The notes beneath the pieces were generated by a model. That model ran no database searches. It had not been told where the DNA came from and worked only from the letters and a program-made list of their open reading frames with translations. A stretch of DNA of 64,000 bases, from the NCBI GenBank assembly GCA_021613535.1, contig CP075497.1, positions 124,001 to 188,000 of the forward strand. Reading direction: 5' to 3'. The translations under genes and the position numbers were made by a program. Shown one piece after another: positions 35,401-48,226 of this stretch (within the stretch, counting starts at the first letter, position 1; each line of letters starts with the position of its first letter). This stretch comes from Adineta vaga (Eukaryota > Rotifera).

Positions 35401-37088
35401 TCCATTACCATATCCATATAGAATTCCAAGAGTTTCGTATTTAGAGTTACCGACAAGAACATCTAGTCGACCATCATTATCTATATCACTTGAGGTAAGG
35501 GCATACGGAGTACCACGATATCCACTTGAATATGATACATATTCTTGAAAACTTCCATTTCCATATCCAAGAAGTACACTAATACTGCTAGTACCAGAGT
35601 TGACAGTTATCAGATCAAGATAAGTGTCGTTATTAAAATCTCCACTGACGATTTGAACAGGAAGTGAATCATTTCCAGTTGAATATGTTTTTGGACTTTT
35701 TGCTGGTATCATACTATATCCGATAAGTACAAGTATATTATTTACATCAAAATTAGTAATAGCTATATCCGTTTGATTGTCATGGTTAAAATCACCAGCA
35801 GTCATTCCAAATGGACCTGAATTACTGCCAGTTGAATGTATTGTAGGTGTTGAAAAACTTCCATTACCATATCCCTTGAGTACAGCTATATTATCTCTAT
35901 AATTAGAAGCAGCGATATCCAATTGATTATCTCCATTGAAATCGCCAACAATAATCATATGTGGAGAAGATGATGGATATATCGAATATAATGTTTGTAA
36001 TGCAAAACTTCCATTACCATAACCAAGAAATATACCAATATTGTTTGTTCCAAAATTGGCCACAACAATATCTAAATAGTTATCATTATTAACATCATGA
36101 ATAGCAATTGAATAAGGATTAGATCGTAGACCGGTTGAGTAAGTTATTTGTATGGTAAAATTACCATCTCCATATCCAAGAAATATGCCTATATTATCAG
36201 TACCATAATTAGCTATAGCAATATCTAAATAATGATCATTGTTCAAATCAACAACAACTACAGAATAAGAAAATGAGTCATAACCAGTAGTGTATGTTAT
36301 GTGATGTCTAAAAGTTCCATTACCATATCCGAAATATAAACTTATATCATTAGTACCATTATTAGTTACAACAATATCTAAACAATGATCGTTATTAAAG
36401 TCACCGGTAGCTATCGACACAGGACGAGAAACGCCAGTAGAGAATGTTATTTGATTTTGAAAAGATCCATTATTGTAACCAAGAAATATACCTATATTGT
36501 GAGTATTATAATTGGTAACAGCAATATCTAAGTAAGTATCATGGTTAAAATCACCTAAAATGACGGAAAGTGGTATAGAATTATCTCCTGTTGTAAATAT
36601 CATTTGTTTTTTAAAAGTTCCATTGCCATAATTAAGAAATACTCCAATATTATTTGTTCCTGAATTGATAACAACAATATCCAACCATTGATCATCATTG
36701 AGATCACCAGTAGTTATCGAACGTGGATGTGACTTTTGTTGAAATGAATTGTTACTTATCACGGATTTAAATTTTGATTCGCATGAATTATCTAAAGAAA
36801 ATTGAAAAAAAATACTAAAACTATATTGAATATCTACATACGTAAATGTGGTGTAGTTAAACACACTATCATAATAGCAATAATCATTACTAAACATGTG
36901 AATAAAACAGATACAAAAATAATATTGTATCTTCGTCTTTTATCGTTTAATTCAATGTTTGACCTAACAAAAGAAATTGTGAATTAAATGTCTATTAAAT
37001 TTAATAAATCAAACCTTTCCAGCGGACGTTCTTGTAGAGCTTCACGTGTATCTGATAGGTTTATGCAGACCATTGGAATTACTTCCAT
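32452..37088 (-). CDS. FG-GAP/VCBS repeat type II membrane protein, 1511 aa
   Basis: Exons by eye: 37088-37015, 36963-36842 and 36791-32452; the summed 4536 bases keep one frame. The long open frame alone starts in an intron, and the two small exons supply the true N-terminus. The N-terminus is M-E-V-I-P-M-V-C, then R-R-R-Y before a single hydrophobic anchor at about residues 38-60 (N-I-I-F-V-S-V-L-F-T-C-L-V-M). The rest is about 27 repeats of roughly 52 residues: G-D-F-N-N-D-x-x-L-D-I-V-V-A-N-x-G-T-N-N, then I-G-I-F-L-G-Y-G-N-G-S-F. These are FG-GAP/VCBS beta-propeller blades with D-x-N-x-D calcium loops, as in integrin alpha chains. It is probably an extracellular adhesion or recognition protein. 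No lesion was seen. Confidence 0.8.
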
Positions 37089-37968
37089 CTACAATAAATA
37101 AAACAATGGAGACAAAATTGGCAGACACACACGTTTATGCGCATTGTCTAAGCATTTTTTCCCTAGCCATCGGTCACTAAGTATAATTAATTATCTATAC
37201 TTACGATAGAAATTGCTTTTATTTATGTGCGTGGCAAGCTACTTTGTATTGTTGCACGCAATAAGCATAAATTTTTTTCAAAGTAATGTTAATCAACGAA
37301 CCATGAAATTATATTTACATGGTAATACGTCAAGTAAAAACGGTTATTCGTTATGTATATGTTTCTTGATATTCTCTGTCAGAAATAAGAAGAAAAAAAA
37401 CGTAAATATGCAACGTAGGTGGTTGACGATGTAAATGAAAATAATTAATGCGTCATTTATAACGAAAGATTGAACATATATACATTGAGAACAAAATAAC
37501 AAAAGAAAGTGTACATACACGGAAGAATAAAGAGATTTTAATCATGAAACAACGTCTTTTACGGTATATTAAATGTTGATAGTTACTCACAATATTCTCG
37601 TTATTTTTACTTCATCGGTTTGTTCCAATTGCAAATAATGTACATGTCCGCTTAAGATCCTGTCTATTGATTATTTGTACAGTAAAGACTCGATCAAAAC
37701 GATCGAATTCAATAATATCTATTCTTTTTTTTTCAACAAATAGAATATTGCATGAAAAATTCTTTCTCACGTTCTGTATGTTCATTAAAAAAAACGCAAC
37801 TATTATATTAAATACTTCATCATTATTGAGGGCTGAACCATGGTTCGCACAAACAAAATGTCAATAGTATATACAAAATGTAAGCTAGACATTTTGATTT
37901 AACCTACTTTTTTTTGTTTGTTTAGTGAGTTGAAGGTACATATTACACAATTGATTCTATTTTGAAAG
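37089..37968. other. Intergenic, no gene seen
   Basis: Divergent spacer between the FG-GAP gene and the NACHT-WD40 gene; both promoters must lie here or in 5' untranslated exons. No motif is recognisable. Confidence 0.4.
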
Positions 37969-40900
37969 ATGATGCCATTGACTTATATGGACGCGTTACG
38001 TGGCCGCTATCAACAATTACCAAATGTTCGATCGAAAGTTGTTCGAATTTTTCTTAGTTCAACATTTTCAGGTTAGAATATTTACATAAATTCCTATTTT
38101 TAAAATCTCAATTATGATTATATAGACACTCTAACTGAACGAGATTCATTAATTGAAAATGTTTTTCCAAAATTAAAAACTTATTGTCGTGAAAAATATG
38201 GTTTAGAATTTCAAGTTTGTATTTTAAACTTTTATTTTCAATTAATAATTTATTTAGCAATGCTAGTATGTTGACATGCGATGGGGAATTCCAACAGAAT
38301 CAGGTGATAATCACAGTGAAGTCGAAACATGTCTTAAAGAAATCAAATTATGTCAAAAATACTCTGTGGCTACTAATTTTGTGGTGAAAAGATTTCTTTT
38401 TTTATTCATTCATTAAAATTTTTGCAATAGGTTCTATTAGGTCATCGTTATGGTTCACGGCCAACACCAGCCACTATTAATGCATCACTTTTCGAACAAC
38501 TTTATAAAATTATTTGTTCAGATATCAATGAAAATGATGATGATGATCAATTACTTTCTCAATGGTATCAACTCGATACAAATCAAATTCCTGCTGCTTA
38601 TATACTTCGTCCGATTTCATCAATCTTACCTAATATTCTGTCTACGGTAAAAAAAACATATAATGATGAATTTAGAGAAAACATTTTTTTTTTAAATTTT
38701 ATTTAGGATAGAAATGAAGTAAAACAAGCAGAAAAAGAATGGAAAAAAAAATCAATAATCGCATTCGAACACGATTACGACAAGCAGCTACAAAATGTTT
38801 AGAACAACAACAAATTCAAAAAGATGAATATATTGAATTACAATATTCCAATGATGGTATATCAATGATCGATAATGAAGTTGAAAAATTACTTAATAAT
38901 TTAAAATATTCACGTATTCCAAATGTATTACAATCAGAAAATATTTACAAATATAAAATTCCTTGGTCATCAAAAGGTATTAATCGAGATGATCATGCTG
39001 AACATATATTACAATTTAATAAGGATTTTTATAATGCAATTCAACAACAAATTGATCAATGTATTCAATCACGTGTTATACCCATGTTTGATCCATTATA
39101 TCATAAAATAATAGAACATGCCATACAATGTAAAACAATGATTTCTTGGGTAAATTAAGAGAAAAAGAACCAAAGAAATTTTTGAATAAACATTATATTA
39201 TTGTGTTGTAGAACAACGCCATCATCATCAACAACGTATAAAATTCTTTTATCAATATCTGAACAAATTTGTCGTTTATATAATATATCAATGGAGAATT
39301 ATTCTAATGTATCACAATTACGATATCAATTAGAAAGAGATCTATTCGAAAAAATTCCTTCAAATGAATATCTTGTTATATTATTTGATTCAATTGATCA
39401 ATTATCATCATCAGATGCATATGATTGTAAATGGTTACCAATAAATTATCCAAAGAATATTAAATGTATTATCTCATCATGGAAATATTTTATCAAATTT
39501 AAAAATAATTTTAAATCAAAATTTAAATTTATTTCTATTTGTATCACCATTTGATGCTGTAACAGTTGAATTGATTTATAATGATTGGCTTAAAATAAAA
39601 CAACGTTCATTAAGTAATGAACAATATTTATTTATTTTAAATTTATTAAATAATCGATCAGAAATTCTTCCTTTATTTATGAAACTTATATTTGATATTA
39701 TTTTAACTTGGCATTCTTATGATATAATTGATGAAAATTTTAAAAAATTACAAACTATTGATGATTGTATTCTTTATCTTTTGAATCGTTTAAAATTAAT
39801 TCATGGAAATTTATTAGTTTCTCGTTCATTATGTTATCTGACAGCGTCAAAAAATGGACTTAGTCAAAATGAACTTGAAGATGTTCTTTCATTGGATGAT
39901 GAAGTTCTACAAAGTATTTTTCAACATTATATACCACCTGTTAAACGTTTACCTGGCATATTGTGGACGAGAATTCGAAATGATTTAGATGAATATCTTA
40001 CAGAAAAAGAAGTTGACGATATATCGGTCATTTATTGGTAAGTGTGATGATTATTTGTGTGATAGTTTTTAAAATTATTAGAAAACAAAAATGGATCCAC
40101 GCGCGCAAGAATCGGACACGGAAACGGCCGATTTCGAATATTTTTTCGCGATTTCTAATGCGAAAGTATAGTTATCCTAAAGCTTTTCCCCTGGAATGAT
40201 TGAGCTATAAAAAATCTGTAGGGTCTGTTTAACTGATGGATAGCATTGTCCAGTTGAATGATAGACTTGATTTAAATCTCTAAATAGGTATCATCGTCGA
40301 TTCATTGAAATAGCAATGAAAGAATATGTATCAACATTGACTGAGAAACAAAAAACAAATCTTTTTCGTAATATGGTTGATTTATATAATGAAACATGGA
40401 GTGGAAAAACAAAACTATTAAAACTCCATGATGAAAATTTAATTAAAAAATATAATTTAACTGATGTTAATGGAGAAGTTCAAGCAAATCGTTTCATAAG
40501 TTTTCAACCAATTGAATTCGTTGATGAAAATGGTCAAACTCAATTTAATAAACGAAAATTAACTGGATTACCACATTTCTTAAGTAAACTCGAAGCCAAT
40601 GTCGCAATTCCAATAGCTGCAGAGCGAATATTTTTTGATTATTCATTTATGCGTAATTGATTTTATTTCTATCAAAAAAACAATCATAATCTTCATTTGT
40701 TTTTTAGGTGCAAAACTCTTCTGTTCATCGTTTGATAATATCAATGAAGATTTAAAAGACATTGATGGATTATCGACATATGGACTTGGAAAAAAAATTA
40801 TTGCAATCAAAGAGGAAATTTCGATACATTCAATGGTTTATTTAGTAACTGGAAGTTTACTTGAAAAATATCCGGAAAATTATAATTTTGAAATCTCATC

Positions 40901-43900
40901 ACGTCTTCTTCGTTTATTTGGAATAAAATCATATGTTACTTCATTAATTAAACAATTAGATACACAAAGTATTTCTCATTGTTCATTAATAGTTCCCTAT
41001 TGTCAAATTGAACCGCCTGGTGGCGGATTAGTACAAACATTTAATCAACATATATCATCGATTGTTTGTTTGAAATTTATTGAAGATATTTCAATGTTTT
41101 TTAGTTTATCGGATAAAATTGTTGTTTTCGATATGAAACATAATAAAACTATTGCTGATATTAATTTACCGAAATTAGATCAATCATATTTAAATTGTAT
41201 AATGTTAAAAAATCCAAATTTTATTGATGAAAATGTTAAAAACATCTTATTTTTCGTTTATTCATTGAATAATATTTATCTTATAAATACAAATGATGAT
41301 ATTCTATTTAATAAATCATCTCAATTTGGATATTTATCTGTAGAAATTTTATATATTAATCCAATTCTTTATATTTTTACTGAAATTAATGGAAATTCTA
41401 TTGAATGTTGGAATATATTTCAAAATCAATTATTTCAACGAATAGAATTTCCATTATTAACAATTAAATCTATACTTTGTTCACATAAATATTCCATGAT
41501 AATTATTAGTTTTCATAATGGAAATATTTATTTTTATTCGATGATTAATTCAATATTTGTTCATCGAGGTTCTATTGAACTTACTGAACATCTTCATTCC
41601 ATTACTTTAGATAAATATATGTTAATATGTACATTTGATTTAACAATTTCAATTGATTTTATTTTTATTAATTTAAAACAATTTAAAGGAACTGAAGAAA
41701 TTTTCAATAATAATCAAATATTAAAAATCTTAGTTCAATTTGATCAACCATTACAATCCAAACCAATTAAACAAATTATTTTACCAAATAGAATTGGTAC
41801 AGATGAAACAAAACTTCATATTGCATTTCCATTATTTATAGTTTTAACAAATGAATATTTATATATTATTCATCTATGTCAAATGAGAATGATATCATAT
41901 GTAAATATTAAAGATCAATTTGATGTGGCATCTATGCATACAAATAATCTTAATTTCGTATATACAGCACGTGGAGGTGTTATGCAATTATTTATATGGG
42001 AATGTTTAAATTACAATTAACATCAATGTCAATTATATGTTACAATTGATGTTAGTTCTTCTTTGATTAGATCAATTTTTCCTGCACCTAGTTATGGTAT
42101 GTGTGTTTTCAAGTTATTTGTGAATTTTTAGTTATATTTGTTTGTTATGAGGAATGATATTCTTTTGTTCATTACAAAATGGAAGTATTCATGTGTACAA
42201 TGCAAAAAATGCAAGAGATACTCTAAAAACTACACCATCTTTTCCACGTACAAATCAATCTATACAAACTATTCAATTATTTAATGGCAAAGCTATTACA
42301 CTTGATAAATCAAAACGGTTAAGTATTTCAAGTTTTAATATCGAATTTAGGGATGTAAGTCAAATGGCAGAGCAGAAGGAGAGGCGCAAACATAGTTTTT
42401 GAGGTTTTGATGACAAAAAAAGGAAGTTTTCAAAACCAGGGAGGTGGGGGGGGGGAGGGGGACACCCCACGCCCTCCCCTATATTTACACTCCTGTTAAT
42501 ATCTGCTTTATTTAGTGAACTTACATTATGGTTATATCAACATTCGATAACGAATGGAAATTTTGTAATATTGACAAAAACTGGTTCAATACATCAGATT
42601 AGTGAAGAATCAAAATTCATTGAAAAAACAATAAATCAATTAAATATTCAATGTTCAATGATGTTCAGTTCAATTTTAACGATAAATTCCTCTAAATATC
42701 TTATCATTATTGATGATATTGGTAAATCCATGGCTATTTGGTCAAATGAACATATTATTTATATAAATCTTAATATTTCACAAAATGTTCTACCATTTTC
42801 ATCTTATTTATTATCTCTTATTGGTGAATCATCTCAAGATTACATATCATTACATTTTAATAATAGAAATCTTATTCTTTGTCAAGTTAAATTAGAAGAA
42901 TCAAATAAAAAAGCTTATATTAATATGATATCATTTGATGAAGTTGATAAATTTTGTTTAAAAAAACATTATCTTGTTAAATTTAATAATAATGAAAATA
43001 AACTTAATTGGTATAATATAATTTTATCAAAATATCATCAATCGATTCAAATGTCAAATGAATTTTTACAATTATGTATGAATGAATCAAGTGATTATAT
43101 TTTCTCTTTAATAAAACCTTGTATTTTATATATGTATCGTACAATTGATAATCAACAATTAGCAAAATTAATTCTCTATGATTTAGCTTCTTTTATGGTA
43201 GCAGATAATGATTCTATTGTTTTATCAATGAATGATAGACGTTTACTTACATTAATGATTGCCGATCCAAAAGATCCTACATTAACTGAAAAAATACGAA
43301 CACTGCCGAGCAGGTAATTTTATCTCTAATATCATAGAAATGAAAACTAACTTTATTTATTTCTGATAGAAATTCTGATCATAGTACCAATTCAGAAAGT
43401 ACAAATCTAGTTCAACAGTTACAAAAACGATTTAATGCAGATAGTAGTGATGATGGTAGTGATTTGTCCGATTATGATTCTGATACAAATTCTCATGAGA
43501 ACAACAAAATTTATTGGAAAACAAAGATGTCACTATCCATTCCTTCGTTTCGATTAGTTACACGGTTTCCTACTCAATGTTCACCTTCGAAGATGAATTC
43601 TGATGAGAAATTAATTTCTAAAATAATTCCTATGTTCTGTGATGATTCTAATGATGATAGTGAGTGTAATGAACAAATAATCCATGTAGTCGACTCTAAT
43701 CATCCAAATGATCAGCCACATGGTAAAATAGAAAATCAACTCATTGTGAATTCAACAATTGAAGATGATCTTAACGATATTCGTCAAAGTACTTTAGAAC
43801 ACGAACGACAACAAATAAGAGGTATTCAATTTGCCAATGCAGGTCATACCAACGTGAGAATTATCAACAATTACCCAATAACTTCAAATACATGTTCGCT

Positions 43901-43907
43901 TTTTTGA
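37969..43907 (+). pseudogene. DUF4062-NACHT-WD40 protein (NWD1/2-like), decaying
   Basis: Start M-M-P-L-T-Y-M-D-A-L-R-G. Exons 37969-38071, 38126-38214 and from 38267 give the DUF4062 block: V-R-I-F-L-S-S-T-F-S-D-T-L-T-E-R-D, then L-E-F-Q-Y-V-D-M-R-W-G, and L-L-G-H-R-Y-G-S-R-P. The Walker B-like L-V-I-L-F-D-S-I-D-Q-L is present near 39377. The P-loop segment that should precede T-T-P-S-S-S-T-T-Y-K is absent: the exon ending M-I-S-W at about 39149 joins directly to it. A frame shift near 39475, a TAA at 42018-42020 and large introns add to the damage. WD40-like repeats fill about 41040-43310, and the acidic tail ends at 43907. Relatives act as signalling NTPases. This copy is probably inactive. 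Confidence 0.65.
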
Positions 43908-44143
43908 AATAATTTATCTTAATTAAGAATCAATTCGTGAATAATATACAGTCTCCTTTTTACCTCTGAGATATATTCTTTTTAAATAAACAGAAATCTT
44001 TGAAAATTAAATTTACATGTGGTTTTAATCTAACTTGAATTTTATCACATGTTTGTTTATCTTTACTATACATATTTTCAAAATCAAACATCGTCTATCT
44101 TATTCATGTTCGAGAATAATAAGATTTATATTGGTATTTCAGT
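43908..44143. other. Short spacer
   Basis: AT-rich, nothing recognisable; a polyadenylation-like aaataaa occurs at 43984. Confidence 0.35.
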
Positions 44144-44320
44144 TTAAAAAATAACCGACACAAATAAAAGGTGTAAAGTTTGAATAATAATATGAAAAAA
44201 AACATGGTTATCACCAATATTCAAACTAGCCTGATCTACACGATGTACAGTTCTTGGTGCTTGACCTTTGTTCACTTCTTGTTGCATTCTATTCATAGAC
44301 GAATCTAAGTTATCTGCCAT
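44144..44320 (-). pseudogene. Small soluble protein, probably truncated (58 aa)
   Basis: Start M-A-D-N-L-D-S-S-M-N-R-M-Q-Q-E-V-N-K-G-Q at 44320, followed by A-P-R-T-V-H-R-V-D-Q-A-S and I-G-D-N-H-V. After H-V a run of eight T gives a hydrophobic, unlikely tail, so the frame has probably shifted there. The first 40 residues look like a real hydrophilic protein, but I cannot name the family. Confidence 0.35.
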
Positions 44321-44815
44321 GATAGCGTTTTTTGTTTTTATGAGAAATAAGCTGAAGAAAGAATGTTTTCATCTTTTTTTATACCCCTTCCAGACTAGGC
44401 AGTTGATTCATTCTTCACTATACGTGCATAACTAAGGCATACAGAAGCAACTATGCCTTGAGAAAGATAACATGATAATCGATTTCACAATGAAATTTCC
44501 CCGTTCTATCAAATGCATAAAGAAGTATTGTCGACCTGAACTTTTCTTGTCTCATTTATCATTAAAACACGTATAACCGAATTTTCAAGGTTTTTGTACG
44601 ATTTTTTGTTAGCCTTATCTTCAATTATTTCATTGAAAATTTGATTTTATTAAAAATTCCATAAATTCTATTTTTCTTGTTATGATTTCAAATTTCAATT
44701 TGTACAACAACTGAATTATTTTCAAAGTTGATGTAAAAATCAAAGAAAATCAAAAATCTTTTTTTTTCATTTCAAAATTTAAAAAACAAAAAAAAAAAAC
44801 TACAAAAGTGTTTTT
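44321..44815. other. Intergenic, no gene seen
   Basis: AT-rich with A/T runs; no feature. Confidence 0.4.
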
Positions 44816-46200
44816 TATTTCTAAAGTAATTCAAATTTTTGGATTCGATGGTTGTAGTGCTCGGCAACATAAAGATTTCCTTCCACATCAAATGATAAAC
44901 CTTTTGGAGAAGACAATTAATTTTCCGGATCATCTTCATCATCAATTATTTCACCTTCCCGACTTCCTTCATACCAACGTATTATTCGATTATTCCGTGA
45001 ATCTGCCACATAAATTTGACCAAAACTATCAACTATTACTCCTTGAGGATAATTCAATTGATTAAGTTGATTTCCTTGACCATTTCCACCATCAACTAAT
45101 TTTCCTTCTTTATCTTGTAGTTCTCCTGTTCCAATTTTTCATCTTCTCACTGCATTCTTTCCATAATCAGCAATGATCACTGAATTTTTTTGTTCATCAA
45201 CAATTATATTTGTTGGATGATTCAATTGATCAACTCTGCTTCCATTTCCATTTCCACCTGCAACAATTTTTCCTTGTGTTTCATTAAATTTTCATTGAAT
45301 AATTCGATGATTCCAATAATCCGCAATAAAAATAGTTTGATTTTTATCAATAAAAATTCCTGCGGGATAGTTGAGTTGATTTAATTTGTCTCCATCTCTA
45401 TTTCCTTCTGTCACAATTTTTCTATCTTGTTTCCGTTTATTTAATTTAGTTTCTTTGAATGAAAAAACAAAATAGAATTTTTATTTTTACTGAATCACAA
45501 TCGAGAATAAACTAAATAATTCTTTTAAATTTCATTTTTCTTTATCTCTATGATATGATTAATCTCATTTTAAAAAATTCTTCTTTTCAAATCTAATGAA
45601 TGTCTTTCGAATTACTTTTTTGTTGACACCGAGATCCAGTCCATAGTGATTTACACTAAAAAAAAAAGCATAAAATCCTGTATTCTATCATTATAATCAT
45701 CTGCCATCTTTAAATTTACATTACAGATATTTGATGCAATACAAATTCCACCATTCAAACACTTCGGAAACACATTGCTAAAATGAATTAAAAACTGTAA
45801 AGTAGAATTATTTTCTTTGTATAGATAAGATCAATACCGGTTATGTTTATCGATGATCTTAATATATTGATATTATTTTCTATCATTATAAATTGATCTG
45901 TCACATTGGATTTGAATTTGTTTTTGATAATGATTGAAGATTTCTTCAAATGTAACATTGTAAATAATTTGAATTTTTCCATTTCCTTTTTACATATTGT
46001 TCCTAATTTCTTCATATTGATTATATCTAATTCCATTTGATTTAATCGTTCATTTAATTTCTTTTCAAATGTATTTGTATTAAAAGTTAATTGTGACGTT
46101 TGTTCTGTTAAAACTTCTTTTGCATAAATTTCATTTCGTAAAATAATATAAATAAGAAAAATAAAATAAATTTGACGATTGATTTTCTTTTTATGATCTA
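44816..46200 (-). pseudogene. Membrane protein with EGF and NHL repeats, broken
   Basis: On the minus strand the upstream part (46200-45840) encodes a hydrophobic segment (I-Y-F-I-F-L-I-Y-I-I-L) and a coiled-coil-like stretch (N-T-F-E-K-K-L-N-E-R-L-N). An EGF-like module follows at about 45790-45610: P-K-C-L-N-G-G-I-C-I-A-S-N-I-C-N joined over an intron to C-K-S-L-W-T-G-S-R-C. Four to five NHL repeats fill 45430-44820 (I-F-I-A-D-Y-W-N-H-R-I-I-Q; I-Y-V-A-D-S-R-N-N-R-I-I-R-W; L-Y-V-A-E-H-Y-N-H-R-I-Q-K-F). Stops: TGA after R-I-I-Q and after V-R-R, both where the repeat has Trp, and a TAA near 44910. The design is membrane anchor, EGF and extracellular propeller. Confidence 0.6.
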
Positions 46201-47009
46201 TTATTTTAACAAAATGTAATCAATAAATATATTTGAGTCTTTATCTATAGTAGAACCTCATCTAGAATGGGAAGAAGAAAAAAGAACAAATCATCCCATC
46301 CGATGCTTTGATTTCTAATATTACATAGAAAAGATTTTCTTATCTGACGTAAATGAAATTGATTCATATCGACAGTTAATAAGATTTTGTTTTATTCAAA
46401 TACAAATCAATTTATTTAATCATGTTTGATAACAAATGTTAAATTAATTTATATTTTCTTTAAATAATTATATAAACTTCTATTGAATTTTCTTTTTTCT
46501 TTTTCTCCTATTTTGTTATTGAATTTCTTTCTTTCTTTCTTGAGGGTGTGGGTGTCTTCTTTTTACCCACAATTTCAGTTAAATCAATTTACTAAACGAT
46601 AAATCCCATAAAATGCTTCTTTTCTTATAAATCATGATAAACCCTTGATTATTTTGTTGAGACAACCGTTTTGTCAAAGAGTAGAGCGCATTGATACACT
46701 GATTCAACACTTATAAACACTTTTAAGAATTTATTATTTGATTAAAAGTTTTTTTGGCGTTCCTTTTTGCCACACTTCACATTCACACACTTGACAAACA
46801 AATTGAAAAATACGGTGATCGATATTAGTCAATTTTTCCAAATTTTTGTACTAAATCATTTGAAATTTTGTCTCTTTTATATATAGAAGATTCCATTCAA
46901 AAGCATTATAAAATGTCTTTGCTTGTTTTCTTTGAAGTTATTTATAGTGTATTTAATGGGTGATAGGGCAAATTGATCTAGTTTGCACTTGTAAAGCAAC
47001 AGATGCTAT
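46201..47009. other. Intergenic with a telomere-like tract
   Basis: gagggtgtgggtgt at 46542-46555, with a short partner acccac at 46565-46570. No gene. Confidence 0.45.
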
Positions 47010-47683
47010 TCAATGACTGGCTTGACGATTAAAAATTCTTTTCAATTTCGACTTCAGTTCTGGTATTGATGTTAAAAACACAAAAGGAAAAAAAAATGGA
47101 ATGAAACTTAACAAATTACCGAAAGTTCCTGCTAATCCTCCTATTAAAGGTGTTCAAACTACAATAGACAATATAGTAACAACCATATATTATGGTATAT
47201 TAATTAAAAGGTAAAGCGATGCAATTGAAACAAGTTGCAATGTCATTATTCGATACTTACGCCAATCTATCAATTGCCGAAGACGAGTTTTCGATCGATA
47301 AACTCTAAATAAAATTGCATAATTACACGATAATATACATATTGTTGGAAATATTCCATAAAAACACATATCCCACATACCTAAGAATGGATCGCTGACA
47401 TAACAACTGAAAATACATTTATTCGTTTCAATATCCATCGGATTCTCACATGAATAGATGAAAACAAACATTTTCCCATTTGATATTGAATACAGGCACA
47501 TGCAAAAATAAGAAGATGTCGTTTAAATGATGACCATGCAATAAAGATTCGTTGCATGAATAATTGGATCAGATCGACATGTGTCGATATAGAAGGGAAC
47601 AACATAAGATGACGAAAATAATATAACTTAGTAAAATCATCTTCAACTGTGCTATTTGTATCGTCGGATAAATTCGTGTTCAT
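47010..47683 (-). pseudogene. Rhodopsin-like GPCR, broken and 5' truncated
   Basis: The minus strand begins M-N-T-N-L-S-D-D-T and reads R-I-F-I-A-W-S-S-F-K-R-H-L-L-I-F, a TM4-flank motif of a bdelloid GPCR family. The frame then shifts to I-S-N-G-K-M-F-V-F-I-Y-S-C and the loop-2/TM5 part (C-Y-V-S-D-P-F-L-G-M-W-D, I-F-P-T-I-C-I-L-S-C-N-Y). TM6 is followed by TAA and TGA codons inside Y-M-V-V-T-I-L-S-I-V-V and T-P-L-I-G-G, then TM7 (N-L-L-S-F-I-P-F-F-F) and a tail ending at 47010. TM1-TM3 are missing. One shift and two stops make it a pseudogene. Confidence 0.65.
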
Positions 47684-48226
47684 TGTGAACGCAATAGATT
47701 AGATGAAAAGATATCGAAGGGTTGTTTGAAATTGCAAGAAATGACATATGAATAAATAAAATAATCTCTTAGAAATAAAGAAGAGAAAAATAATGTATTA
47801 GAATACGTGATGCTTCAATGAATACATTAACTAAGCACATTTGAATAGAATTTTTCATCTTGAGGGTGTGGGTGTGGTTTCTCTCATTTACAGTCCTACC
47901 TTTCAAATGGGTGATCGAACAATTATCGATTGCTACTCACCGTTAGAAATGGTATATAATGAGAGTACTCAACTAGTATATTACTAATCGGACATCCTTC
48001 TCTCAAGATCTTGTCCCTTTCTGGTTGATATTTTCTCTTATTTAAAGGTATTTGTGGCAGTCGGTAAGAGAATTCTGAATAGTTGATGGTTGCACATTAA
48101 ATTTAGTGGCTCTGTTTCACGAAATATATTGAATTATTTATTTTCATATACGATAGCAATAATTATCGAGAGGGTGTGGGTGTGTATAAACAATAATATT
48201 CACATCCTAGCTCATTATTGTTTCTT
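47684..48226. other. Spacer with two telomere-like tracts
   Basis: gagggtgtgggtgtgg at 47862-47877 and gagggtgtgggtgtg at 48170-48184. The second ends 43 bases from the stop of the TIR-NACHT-HEAT gene. No coding feature. Confidence 0.5.

Noticed and set aside
36802-36987. Plus-strand open frame at the start of the FG-GAP gene
   Set aside because: It overlaps the two small minus-strand exons and their splice sites and has no protein-like features.
44816-45430. TGA read as Trp (altered genetic code) to rescue the NHL gene
   Set aside because: The long intact genes in the window use TGG for Trp, and the same pseudogene also has a TAA.
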